Under the pieces are notes generated by a model that was given only the letters and a program-made list of their open reading frames with translations, ran no database searches and had not been told where the DNA came from. From CANDOC01 sp965261725 (lineage in GTDB: Bacteria > Pseudomonadota > Gammaproteobacteria > Pseudomonadales > Endozoicomonadaceae), in the NCBI GenBank assembly GCA_965261725.1, contig CBDHDU010000023.1:1-64000 (forward strand): a stretch of 64,000 bases of DNA, written 5' to 3'. Shown here piece by piece: positions 26,404 through 34,450 of this stretch. Position 1 is the stretch's first letter. Every line of letters begins with the position of its first letter. Position numbers and translations under genes: made by a program.

Positions 26404-26450
26404 ATAATTATGTCCAACTGTCAAAAAATTGATTAATTTTTCATCATCCT

Positions 26451-26489
26451 GTTTAAATGGAGATAGATTTTTAATCTCTCCATTTAAAC
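26451..26489. repeat. 13-bp perfect inverted repeat
   Basis: GTTTAAATGGAGA and TCTCCATTTAAAC flank a 13-nt AT-rich loop. It lies 48 bp after the GMC remnant and could be its old terminator, although no T-tract follows. Confidence 0.5.
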
Positions 26490-26680
26490 GCCCTTCCGAA
26501 AATTCGCCATTTATTTGGCAGCAGCCTCCAAACCGCCAAAAAAACATCATTAAATTCACTTAAGAAATCGGTTTTATCCGTGCTTTTTAAATGCCGGCTT
26601 TTAACTTTTTTATTTATTTCAGGCGTTAACCTGCTGACTTTAATTCGCTTTTTAAATTGAAATACACCCTTAGTGTAAAG

Positions 26681-26696
26681 TTGGCACGCTCCTTGT
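26681..26696 (+). promoter_or_regulatory. sigma54-type promoter upstream of fliA
   Basis: TTGGCACG, four bases, then TTGT matches the -24/-12 consensus TGGCACG-N4-TTGC with one mismatch, about 96 bp ahead of the fliA start. A FleQ-like activator, the expected partner, is encoded at 14791-16221. Confidence 0.7.
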
Positions 26697-26792
26697 AAGT
26701 GTTTAGGAAAAGAATATTCAACAAGTACTCAACGGAACCGAGTGCTTACTCAGGCGAAGCTGGCCATCTGATCACAGGGAAAGGATCTGTTA

Positions 26793-27534
26793 ATGGACGC
26801 ACTTCTCAAGGATGAAAGCCCTAAAAGCATCAGGAAAGTCATCAGTCAGGCTGAAATGGCCTCGCTGGTGGAAAAGCACAGCCCGCTGGTAAAGCGGATT
26901 GCCCATCATCTTGCCGCCAGAATGCCTGCCTGTGTACAGCTGGATGATCTGGTGCAGTCCGGCATGATTGGCCTGCTCGAAGCCGCGCAGAAATATGATG
27001 CTGAAAAAGGTGCCAGTTTTGAGACTTTTGCCGGTATCCGTATCCGGGGAGCAATGCTCGATGAAATCCGCCGGGGAGACTGGGGTCCGCGTTCTGTTTA
27101 CAGAAACAGCCGCCGGGTCAGCGAAGCGATTCAGGTGATTGAGTCCAAAAACGGCCGTGATGCCAAGGATTCTGAGGTGGCTGCCCAGCTGGAAGTCAGC
27201 CTGAATGAATACTATTCCATGCTTAATGATCTGCGGGGTTGCCGCCTGTTCAGCTTTGAGGAGGTGTTTGAAAGCGAGGAGTCGAGGGTTCAGCCCTCAT
27301 CCAGAGACCGCGGTCCACAGGCCGATGCTCAGGATGAGAAGTTTATTACTGCCCTGATTGATGCGATCGAAACCCTGCCGGAGCGGGAACAGTTGGTATT
27401 GATGCTCTATTACGAGGAAAGAGCTGAATCTGAAGGAAATTGGCAAGGTGCTGGGAGTCAGTGAGTCCCGTGTCAGCCAGATTCATAGTCAGGCAGCTCA
27501 CCGGCTCAGAGCCAGAATGGGGCAGTGGGCATAA
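26793..27534 (+). pseudogene. fliA: flagellar sigma factor FliA (sigma28), frameshifted
   Basis: The first 210 codons encode regions 1.2-4.1 of sigma28 (LVEKHSPLVKRIAHHLAARM, QLDDLVQSGMIGLLEAAQKY, GIRIRGAMLDEIRRGDWGPRSV). After REQLVLMLYYEE the frame shifts because GAGGAAAGAG has one A too many, and it terminates at 27464. Dropping that A restores ELNLKEIGKVLGVSESRVSQ and the rest of region 4.2 (IHSQAAHRLRARMGQWA) to 27534. Region 4.2 reads the -35 element, so the shifted product should be inactive. A sequencing error in the A run cannot be excluded. The start has AAAGGA upstream. Confidence 0.85.
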
Positions 27535-27653
27535 CAACCACCTTGCTTAGAGCAAAATAGCTACACGGAACCGGCTGGAAAGAGCTCAATCTGAAACGGA
27601 TGTACAGCATTATTGCTTATACTGAAAGGTACTGCTGTACATTCGAGGTGTTT

Positions 27654-28145
27654 ATGAAATGGAGTTTTCGCACCTTCAGCTGTAGCCTTGCGTTAGTGAT
27701 GTCTCTGTTACAGACCTTGCCTGCGGCCGCGACTGAAGCCCCCAACAGTATTGATGGGGTGATCACGGTTAACGTACATCAAGCACGTTATCTTTTTGAA
27801 GCCGGAGCTGTCTTTCTGGATGTTCGCCCCCAGAAAGAATGGGAGTGGGGGCATGTGGAAGGTGCTCATAATCTCGATTTGAGTTCTGCCTTTTCCCAGC
27901 TCAGCTATCGTGATGATATTGACCGGAAAACACCACTGGTCATTTATGGCAACAGTTCATATCACATGCAGGGAGCGTTTGCGAGCTACCTGGCCTCAAT
28001 TTGGGGTTATGAGCGTATCTTCTATCTGCATGGCGGCTATTTCAGCTGGTTGTCACAGGACTTTCCGGTCAACCTGAAAGCGGAACGTGAACCTGCCTGT
28101 CTTGCTGCGACAGAAATACCTGAAGAAGCCCTTCAAAGCTGCTAA
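27654..28145 (+). CDS. periplasmic rhodanese-like protein lacking the active-site cysteine
   Basis: 163 residues. A signal peptide (MKWSFRTFSCSLALVMSLLQTL, cleavage near AAATEA) precedes a single rhodanese domain. The family hallmark FLDVRPQKEWEWGHVEGAHNLDL is clear. The active-site loop, usually VxYCxxGxR, reads VIYGNSSYHMQGA, with Gly in place of the Cys, so sulfur transfer is unlikely. Two Cys remain near the C terminus. The start follows CGAGGTG; an upstream in-frame extension is rejected. A terminator follows at 28167. Its place between fliA and ccmA gives no clear functional link. Confidence 0.8.
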   Translation: MKWSFRTFSCSLALVMSLLQTLPAAATEAPNSIDGVITVNVHQARYLFEAGAVFLDVRPQKEWEWGHVEGAHNLDLSSAFSQLSYRDDIDRKTPLVIYGNSSYHMQGAFASYLASIWGYERIFYLHGGYFSWLSQDFPVNLKAEREPACLAATEIPEEALQSC

Positions 28146-28166
28146 TCACTTAAATTTCCTATCAAT

Positions 28167-28206
28167 CCGACTATTGATGAATGCGTAATCAATTGTCGGG
28201 TTTTAA
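28167..28206 (+). terminator. rho-independent terminator of the rhodanese-like gene
   Basis: CCGAC-T-ATTGAT and ATCAAT-T-GTCGG form an 11-bp stem with one T-T mismatch and a 9-nt loop, followed by GGTTTTAATT. Confidence 0.7.
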
Positions 28207-28289
28207 TTAAATCCTCACACTTCCTTCTATAAAGATGACCTTGGTCATTGCAGTTATCTGCATGGTTTTATGTATAATCCGAATTAATT

Positions 28290-28359
28290 AAACATGTATT
28301 GATCCCTCGTGGCTTTTAAATTGCTGTTGCACGAAAGCCGTAACCAAACATGTTTGATC
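28290..28359. repeat. two direct repeats upstream of ccmA
   Basis: AAACATGTATTGATC (28290-28304) recurs as AAACATGTTTGATC (28346-28359), 56 bp apart, about 70 bp ahead of ccmA. Spaced direct copies in a promoter region suggest regulator binding, but the factor is unknown. Confidence 0.4.
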
Positions 28360-28427
28360 GTTTTGTGTGAATAGAATTTGTATTAATTGCAGAACCTTAA
28401 AGACTATCGCAATTAAGAGAGCGGCCC

Positions 28428-29102
28428 TTGCTTGAAGTTATAAACCTTGCCTGTGAACGTGATGAGCGAGTGCTGTTTTCAGGGCTGTCATTTAACTGCC
28501 CGGCAGGCAGTATTACCCGTATTGAAGGCCCGAACGGCAGTGGCAAAACAACCCTGCTGCGGGTGCTGGGTGGATTAGGTGTTGCCGCTGAAGGTGATGT
28601 TCACTGGAGTGGCGAATGCATTCTCAAACATCGTCAGGATTATCTGGCACATCTGAATTACTGTGGTCATCATCCCGGCGTTAAACTCAGCCTGACGGCG
28701 GCTGAAAACCTGCAATGGTATGCCGGTCTGCACTTGCAGATCAGCAGTGATCAGCTTGAATCCCTGTTGGCTGAAGTGGGATTGCGTGGCTACGAAGATG
28801 TCCCCTGCTATCAGCTTTCTGCTGGTCAGCAGCGTCGTGTTGCCCTGGCACGTCTGTTATTAAGCCAACTCAAAACATCCTCCGGTAAACTCTGGATTCT
28901 GGATGAACCTTTCACCGCGATTGATAAACAGGGCGTTGCTGAACTGGAACAGCGGTTGATTGATCATGCCAATAGCGGCGGTATTGTTATTCTGACGACT
29001 CACCACGAGATGGTGCTGGAAAACTGTGCATTCCAGTCGGTAACACTGGGAGAATCAGGTTGTCGGGTGCAGGGCTTGCAGTTACAGGAGGGCAAGCTGT
29101 GA
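28428..29102 (+). CDS. ccmA: cytochrome c biogenesis heme exporter ATPase CcmA
   Basis: A 224-residue ABC ATPase that works with CcmB to release holo-CcmE from the CcmC complex in the inner membrane. Motifs are Walker A EGPNGSGKTTLLR, the signature YQLSAGQQRRVALARLL and Walker B LWILDEPFTAID. It uses a TTG start (MLEVINLACERD), preceded by AAGAGAG. The stop overlaps the GTG start of ccmB. It is the first gene of the nine-gene plus-strand ccm operon. Confidence 0.95.
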   Translation: MLEVINLACERDERVLFSGLSFNCPAGSITRIEGPNGSGKTTLLRVLGGLGVAAEGDVHWSGECILKHRQDYLAHLNYCGHHPGVKLSLTAAENLQWYAGLHLQISSDQLESLLAEVGLRGYEDVPCYQLSAGQQRRVALARLLLSQLKTSSGKLWILDEPFTAIDKQGVAELEQRLIDHANSGGIVILTTHHEMVLENCAFQSVTLGESGCRVQGLQLQEGKL

Positions 29103-29800
29103 ATACTGTTGAAAATACCCGCGAAGTTTCTGCCGGTCACGCTTTTATTACCTTGCTGCGTCGGGATTTATTACTGGCAGTACGCAACCGTGGCGACTGG
29201 GTTAACCCGCTGTTCTTCTATTTATTGATTGCCATGTTATTTCCGCTGGCGATTACGCCGGAGCAGGAGTCGTTATCCGGAATGGCCGGTGGTGCTATCT
29301 GGATTGCTGCATTGCTTTCGGTATTGCTTTCTATGGACGGCCTGTTCCGTTCTGATTTTGAAGACGGCAGTTTAGAACAGCTGTTACTGGCACCCCACCC
29401 ACTTTCCCTGCTGGTCATGTCCAGATTGCTCGCACACTGGATTCTGACCGGGCTGCTGCTGACTATTTTCAGTCCGCTTTTGGCATTGCTGCTGCACTTG
29501 CCGGGTGAAGCGCAGAGTGCTTTGTTTGTCAGCCTGCTGGTGGGGACACCCGTGCTGAGTATTCTCGGTGCGATTGGTGTTGCACTGACTGTTGGTTTGC
29601 GCCGCGGTGGTGTTTTGCTCTCCCTGCTGGTGATGCCGCTTTATATTCCGGTGCTGATTTTTGGCAGTGGTGCCGTGTTGGCCGCGCTGGACGGTCTATC
29701 ATGGGCAGGACATATTTATTGGCTGGCCGCTTTACTGGTGCTGGGTTTGACGTTGGGACCCTTTGCTATCGCCGGAGCATTACGGATTTCACTTGAATAA
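29099..29800 (+). CDS. ccmB: heme exporter membrane protein CcmB
   Basis: 233 residues with six membrane segments (from NPLFFYLLIAMLFPLAI to IYWLAALLVLGLTLG), the membrane half of the CcmAB transporter. The sequence FITLLRRDLLLAVRNRGDWVNPLFF is characteristic. I place the start at GTG 29099, overlapping the ccmA stop by four bases (GTGA) with AGGAGG upstream; an ORF reading from 29060 would overlap ccmA needlessly. It is slightly longer than the usual 220 residues because of an N-terminal tail of about ten residues. Confidence 0.93.
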   Translation: MNTVENTREVSAGHAFITLLRRDLLLAVRNRGDWVNPLFFYLLIAMLFPLAITPEQESLSGMAGGAIWIAALLSVLLSMDGLFRSDFEDGSLEQLLLAPHPLSLLVMSRLLAHWILTGLLLTIFSPLLALLLHLPGEAQSALFVSLLVGTPVLSILGAIGVALTVGLRRGGVLLSLLVMPLYIPVLIFGSGAVLAALDGLSWAGHIYWLAALLVLGLTLGPFAIAGALRISLE

Positions 29801-29810
29801 TCTGGCGAGA

Positions 29811-29896
29811 TACTGACAAATTTATCAGTAGTGAGTTGTGATACACTCCCTGCAATTTTAAGAATCTGACCTAAATGTACGTGGACTAACGTACAT
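29811..29896. promoter_or_regulatory. two palindromes in the ccmB-ccmC gap
   Basis: TACTGACAAATTTATCAGTA (29811-29830) is a near-perfect 20-bp palindrome. ATGTACGT and ACGTACAT (29875-29896) form an 8-bp perfect stem with a 6-nt loop ending 12 nt before the ccmC ATG. This 108-bp gap is the only sizeable one in the operon, so the structures may terminate, process or regulate ccmC separately. Confidence 0.45.
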
Positions 29897-29908
29897 AGTG
29901 ATAATGAT

Positions 29909-30643
29909 ATGAACTGGACTTTTTTTCACAAACTGGGCTCACCCAAGTGGTTTTATGAAATCAGTAGCCGCTGGTTGCCGTGGTTGGTTGGCAGCAGTGC
30001 GTTGTTGATGATTGTCGGCATGATCTGGGGGTTAATGTTTGCGCCACCCGATTATCTGCAGGGCAACAGTTATCGCATCATCTTTATTCATGTGCCTTCC
30101 GCTATTCTGGCGCAGGCTATTTATATGATGATGGCCAGTGCTGCTGCCGTTTCTCTGATCTGGCGAATTAAGCTAGCGGACTGGGCATTGAAAAGTCTGG
30201 CGCCGATTGGTGCTTCTTTTACTGTGCTGGGTCTGGTGACTGGTGCCGTCTGGGGTAAGCCGACCTGGGGTACCTGGTGGGTTTGGGATGCACGCTTGAC
30301 CGCAATGCTGATTCTGCTGTTCCTTTATGTGGGCATTATTGCACTGCGTGATGCGTTCCCGAGCCAGCAAACTGCCAGTAAAGCCTGTTCAATTATGGCG
30401 CTTGTGGGTGTGGTAAATATTCCGATTATCAAATTCTCCGTAGAATGGTGGAATACGCTGCATCAGCCCGCCACGCTGAAGTTAACTGAGAAACCTGCAA
30501 TGGCTCCGGAAATGCTGATTCCGCTGCTGATTTGTATTGTGGGTTTTTATCTGTTTTTCCTGACGGTTTTCACCCTGCGCTTAAGAAATGAAATTCTGCA
30601 GCGTGAACAGCGTACGCGCTGGGTTAGGGCACTGTTTAGCTGA
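29909..30643 (+). CDS. ccmC: heme-binding membrane protein CcmC
   Basis: A 244-residue six-helix inner-membrane protein that loads heme on CcmE. It carries the tryptophan-rich periplasmic motif WGTWWVWDARLT and a conserved heme-axial His in the periplasmic loops (FIHVPSAILAQ and WNTLHQPAT). The N terminus FHKLGSPKWFYEISSRW is typical. It starts 108 bp after ccmB and ends 7 bp before ccmD. Confidence 0.95.
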   Translation: MNWTFFHKLGSPKWFYEISSRWLPWLVGSSALLMIVGMIWGLMFAPPDYLQGNSYRIIFIHVPSAILAQAIYMMMASAAAVSLIWRIKLADWALKSLAPIGASFTVLGLVTGAVWGKPTWGTWWVWDARLTAMLILLFLYVGIIALRDAFPSQQTASKACSIMALVGVVNIPIIKFSVEWWNTLHQPATLKLTEKPAMAPEMLIPLLICIVGFYLFFLTVFTLRLRNEILQREQRTRWVRALFS

Positions 30644-30650
30644 GGCGGTT

Positions 30651-30869
30651 ATGGCATTTGAAGATTTTGCGAGCTTTATCGCGATGGGGGGGCATGGCCT
30701 CTATGTCTGGACCAGTTACGCAGTAGCATTTCTGGTTATTGTATTTAACCTGACCAGCCCGTGGCGTGAAAAACGCCGGGTGCAGGCCAGTATTAGCCGG
30801 CAGTTGCGTCGCGAATCCGCTCCGCAGGGAGAGCGTCGGATGGCTGCAGTCAATGGAGAAAGTAATTAA
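30651..30869 (+). CDS. ccmD: heme exporter small protein CcmD
   Basis: A 72-residue single-helix membrane protein that stabilises the CcmC-CcmE complex. FIAMGGHGLYVWTSYAVAFL is the CcmD signature, followed by a basic cytoplasmic tail (REKRRVQASISRQLRRE). The start at ATG 30651 has TGAGG upstream. The stop overlaps the ccmE start (TAATG). Confidence 0.92.
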   Translation: MAFEDFASFIAMGGHGLYVWTSYAVAFLVIVFNLTSPWREKRRVQASISRQLRRESAPQGERRMAAVNGESN

Positions 30870-31399
30870 TGAATCCGCAACGAAAACGCCGATTGATTAT
30901 TGTGTTGTTCATCGTATTGGGGGTTTCGCTGGCGGCGGCTCTGATTTTGATGGCTTTGAAAGAGAGCGTTAATCTTTATTACTCTCCATCTGAAATTGTC
31001 GCGGGAAAAGCGACCGAAGGTGAACGTATTCGTGGTGGTGGAGTAGTTGTCCCCGGTTCTTTGAAACGATCAGCTGAGGGGTTGGATGTTTGGTTTGAGG
31101 TGACAGATAACGTAGCTAAGGTGCAAGTTCACTACAAAGGTATATTGCCTGACTTGTTCCGAGAAGGTCAGGGGATTGTTGTTCTGGGTAAATGGGAGAA
31201 TGGTGTTATCAATGCATCAGAAGTCCTTGCCAAGCATGATGAAAACTATATGCCGCCGGAAGTACAGAAGGCGATTGATAACGCGCATACCCCAAAAGAA
31301 GAAAGTAGCAGTTACGGTGAAAGCGCTGCTGAAAGCAACTCTTCTGATGAAAGCACTGAAACTCAGGATGACCAGTCCGCCGGGGAGGCTGCCAAGTGA
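30869..31399 (+). CDS. ccmE: periplasmic heme chaperone CcmE
   Basis: A 176-residue membrane-anchored heme chaperone. It has an N-terminal anchor (LIIVLFIVLGVSLAAALILMAL), a beta-barrel domain, and the covalent heme site H123 in VLAKHDENYMPPEV. The C-terminal tail of about 45 residues is Ser/Glu/Asp-rich and longer than in E. coli. It overlaps ccmD by one base and ccmF by four. Confidence 0.95.
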   Translation: MNPQRKRRLIIVLFIVLGVSLAAALILMALKESVNLYYSPSEIVAGKATEGERIRGGGVVVPGSLKRSAEGLDVWFEVTDNVAKVQVHYKGILPDLFREGQGIVVLGKWENGVINASEVLAKHDENYMPPEVQKAIDNAHTPKEESSSYGESAAESNSSDESTETQDDQSAGEAAK

Positions 31400-33405
31400 T
31401 TGCCGAACTCGGACAACTGGCGCTGATACTGGCGCTGGGCATCTCAATCTTTCAGGTTGTGGTGCCGCTGGCCGGAACCGCGGGCAACCGGCCTGAATGG
31501 ATGGCGGCGGCACGGCCGCTGAGCTGGGGACAGTTCTTCTTTCTGTCGGTTGCTTTCGGCTGTCTGGTTTATGCCTTTGCGACGGATGATTTCAGCCTGA
31601 CTTATGTTGCCAATCACTCCAACTCAATGCTGCCTGTTGAATATAAGATCAGTGCCGTATGGGGCGGGCATGAAGGCTCACTGCTACTGTGGGCGCTGAT
31701 TCTTGCGGCCTGGGGCTTTACGGTCAGCATCTTCAGTCAATCTCTGCCACCCATCATGGTGGCGCGAGTGCTGAGTGTAATGGGAATGATCAGTATCGGC
31801 TTTCTGCTGTTTATCCTGATGACATCCAACCCGTTCCTGCGCCTGCTGCCGTTCCCGCCGACTGATGGTGGTGACCTGAATCCGCTGCTGCAGGACTTTG
31901 GTCTGATTGTTCACCCGCCAATGCTTTACATGGGTTATGTAGGTTTCTCTGTTGCTTTTGCTTTTGCGATTGCTGCACTAATGGGTGGTCGTCTGGATGC
32001 GGCCTGGGCGCGCTGGTCACGTCCCTGGACAACGGTCGCCTGGTGCTTCCTGACGCTGGGTATTGCGCTCGGTAGCTGGTGGGCTTATTACGAACTGGGC
32101 TGGGGCGGCTGGTGGTTCTGGGACCCGGTTGAAAATGCTTCCCTGATGCCGTGGCTGGCTGGTACAGCACTGGTTCACAGTCTGGCTGTAACCGAAAAGC
32201 GTGGTGTATTTAAAAGCTGGACCGTATTGCTGGCGATTCTGGCATTCTCCCTGAGTTTGCTGGGTACCTTCCTGGTGCGTTCCGGTGTACTCACTTCTGT
32301 TCATGCGTTTGCGACTGATCCTGCACGTGGTGTTTTCATTCTCGTGTTCCTGATGTTTGTTATCGGTGGCTCTTTGACACTGTATGCACTGAAGGCACCT
32401 GTCGTTCGCTCCCATGGCAGTTTCGCAGCGGTTTCCCGCGAAACGCTGTTGCTGGTAAATAATGTGCTGCTGACGGTTGCGATGGCAGTGGTGTTACTGG
32501 GTACTTTGTTCCCGCTGTTCTATCAGGCAATCTGGAATGACATGCTTTCTGTTGGTCCCAGCTACTTCAATATGCTGTTTGTTCCCCTGAGCTGGATGGC
32601 TGCGCTGGCACTGCCTGTGGGTGTGATTGCCAACTGGAAAAAATCACCACTGGACTGGCTGGTTAAACAGTTGCTGCGTGCAGCGTTGCTGAGTGTGGTG
32701 CTGGGTCTGGCTGCCAGTCTGGTTGCCGGTGATAACTTCAGCTGGAGCGTAATGCTCTCCATGGTGCTGGTGTTCTGGATTGTGACAACCATTCTGGTTG
32801 ATGTACGTGCCAAAACCCGTAACAAGTCAAACCTGCTGGCAGGTCTGAAATCACTGAAGCCATCATTTTATGGTATGCATCTGGCGCACCTTGGCCTTGC
32901 AGTCAGCATTGTGGGTGTGGTGATGGTATCAACCTACAGCAAGCAGGTTGATATTCGCATGGCGTCTGGCGAGATGACACAGCTGGGCGAATTCACTTTC
33001 CGCTTTGAGGGTGTGAAGCGGGCGAGTGGTCCTAACTATCTGTCTGATTTCGGTACCGTCAAGGTTTTCCGCGATCAGAAAACTGTAGCCATTCTGAACC
33101 CTGAAAAGCGTCTGTATAAAGTGAAGGGGCAGGTGATGAGTGAGCCGGGCATCCGTGCCGGTTTGTTTGAAGACCTGTACGTTGCACTGGGTGAGCGCAT
33201 GGAAGATGGCAGCTGGGCTGTGCGTCTGCATGTGAAGCCGTTTGTCCGTTGGATCTGGTTGGGTTCACTGTTGATGACGCTGGGTGGTTTTGTTGCCGTA
33301 GCTGACCGTCGTTATCGTCTGGCCGTTAAAAAGCGTACGCCCAAAAAATCGGGTGCTGCGACTGCCAATGGCCTGGTAATGGGTAATGCGGGGAGTGCTG
33401 CCTGA
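31396..33405 (+). CDS. ccmF: cytochrome c heme lyase subunit CcmF
   Basis: A 669-residue polytopic membrane protein that, with CcmH/I, attaches heme to CXXCH apocytochromes. It has the WWD motif GWGGWWFWDPVENASLMPW and conserved His in NHSNSMLPVEYKISAVWGGHEGS, IVHPPMLYMGY and SGVLTSVHAF. It uses a GTG start overlapping ccmE (GTGA). A paralogue in the nitrite reductase operon (38109-39995) shares all these motifs. Confidence 0.96.
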   Translation: MIAELGQLALILALGISIFQVVVPLAGTAGNRPEWMAAARPLSWGQFFFLSVAFGCLVYAFATDDFSLTYVANHSNSMLPVEYKISAVWGGHEGSLLLWALILAAWGFTVSIFSQSLPPIMVARVLSVMGMISIGFLLFILMTSNPFLRLLPFPPTDGGDLNPLLQDFGLIVHPPMLYMGYVGFSVAFAFAIAALMGGRLDAAWARWSRPWTTVAWCFLTLGIALGSWWAYYELGWGGWWFWDPVENASLMPWLAGTALVHSLAVTEKRGVFKSWTVLLAILAFSLSLLGTFLVRSGVLTSVHAFATDPARGVFILVFLMFVIGGSLTLYALKAPVVRSHGSFAAVSRETLLLVNNVLLTVAMAVVLLGTLFPLFYQAIWNDMLSVGPSYFNMLFVPLSWMAALALPVGVIANWKKSPLDWLVKQLLRAALLSVVLGLAASLVAGDNFSWSVMLSMVLVFWIVTTILVDVRAKTRNKSNLLAGLKSLKPSFYGMHLAHLGLAVSIVGVVMVSTYSKQVDIRMASGEMTQLGEFTFRFEGVKRASGPNYLSDFGTVKVFRDQKTVAILNPEKRLYKVKGQVMSEPGIRAGLFEDLYVALGERMEDGSWAVRLHVKPFVRWIWLGSLLMTLGGFVAVADRRYRLAVKKRTPKKSGAATANGLVMGNAGSAA

Positions 33406-33947
33406 TGAGTCAGAATTCGCGTCTGAAACTGTTTTTGCCGCTGGTTATTTTTCTGGGGCTGTGTGTCTTTCTTTATGTCGGGCTGTTCCTGAACAAGACC
33501 GACCTGCCGTCGCCACTGCTGGATGATCCGTTCCCGGAATTCTCTCTGGCTGAACTGAAAGATGCTGACCGGACAGTCACCCGTGATGCTGTTGTGCTGG
33601 GTAAACCGGCACTGGTGAATGTTTGGGCGACCTGGTGTATTGCCTGCAAGGTTGAACATCCTTACCTGACGCGTCTGGCGAAGCAGGGCGTGCCGATTAT
33701 CGGCATTAACTACAAGGATGATCGCGCCGAAGCACTGGTATGGCTGGAAAATCTTGGCGACCCGTACCTGTTCAATGTATTTGACGATGCTGGTCGTCTG
33801 GGCCTGAACCTGGGTGTATACGGTGCGCCGGAAACTTACCTGATTGATGCTGAAGGTGTTATCCGCCACAAGCACATCGGGATTATTGATGAAACTGTGT
33901 GGCGCGAGCAACTGAAGCCGCGCTACGAAGAGCTGATGGTGAAATGA
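33405..33947 (+). CDS. ccmG: periplasmic thioredoxin-like CcmG/DsbE
   Basis: A 180-residue membrane-anchored thioredoxin that reduces the apocytochrome heme-binding cysteines. It has one N-terminal anchor (LKLFLPLVIFLGLCVFLYVGL) and the active site WATWCIACKVEHP (C78, C81). The acidic Glu of the family lies next to the motif, and the GAPETYLIDAEG loop carries the cis-Pro. It overlaps both neighbours. Confidence 0.95.
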   Translation: MSQNSRLKLFLPLVIFLGLCVFLYVGLFLNKTDLPSPLLDDPFPEFSLAELKDADRTVTRDAVVLGKPALVNVWATWCIACKVEHPYLTRLAKQGVPIIGINYKDDRAEALVWLENLGDPYLFNVFDDAGRLGLNLGVYGAPETYLIDAEGVIRHKHIGIIDETVWREQLKPRYEELMVK

Positions 33948-34450
33948 TCATGCAGCGTCGTACATTACCAACTCTGCTGGCAGGGCTGTTCACACTGGTG
34001 TTCACGTCGCTGTTCAGTCTGGCTGTGCAGGCCAATGTTGAAGTTTATAACTTTGACTCTCAGGAGCAGCGGTTGCGCTTTTACAGCCTGACCGATGAGT
34101 TGCGCTGCCCTAAATGTCAGAATCAGACGATTGCTGATTCTGATGCCCCTATTGCGATGGATCTTCGCGATGAAGTTCACCGAATGATTCAGGGTGGCAA
34201 CACCGATGATGAAATTGTGAGCTTTATGGTTAACCGTTATGGCGACTTTGTGCGCTACACCCCAGAGGTAACGGCTCGCACATGGTTACTGTGGGGTGGC
34301 CCGGTTGTCCTGCTATTGGTGGGGTTGTTTGCGGTTATCAGGTTGGTACGCCGTCAGGTGACCCAAGCGGATACTGAAGTTGAAGCACCTCAGCCGACTG
34401 ACGAAGAACGTCTGCAGCGAGCTAAAAAGATTCTGGAGGAACGTAATTAA
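33944..34450 (+). CDS. ccmH: cytochrome c biogenesis protein CcmH (CcmL type)
   Basis: 168 residues. A signal peptide ends near VQANVEVY, the domain has the redox pair LRCPKCQNQ (C55, C58) that receives electrons from CcmG, and a C-terminal membrane helix (TWLLWGGPVVLLLVGLFAV) anchors it. This is the short form; the TPR half is encoded separately as ccmI. The ATG at 33944 overlaps the ccmG stop. Confidence 0.94.
   Translation: MIMQRRTLPTLLAGLFTLVFTSLFSLAVQANVEVYNFDSQEQRLRFYSLTDELRCPKCQNQTIADSDAPIAMDLRDEVHRMIQGGNTDDEIVSFMVNRYGDFVRYTPEVTARTWLLWGGPVVLLLVGLFAVIRLVRRQVTQADTEVEAPQPTDEERLQRAKKILEERN

Larger units (their letters stand above)
26404..26792. other. intergenic region between the IS nest and fliA
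   Basis: AT-rich, no gene. It contains a long perfect inverted repeat (26451-26489) and a sigma54-type promoter (26681-26696) for fliA. The 5' flagellar genes normally found here (flhA-flhF-flhG) are absent, replaced by the GMC/IS region. Confidence 0.7.

Noticed and set aside
28172..28193. FNR site TTGAT...ATCAA after the rhodanese gene
   Set aside because: The half-sites are separated by nine bases instead of four and are part of a terminator stem.
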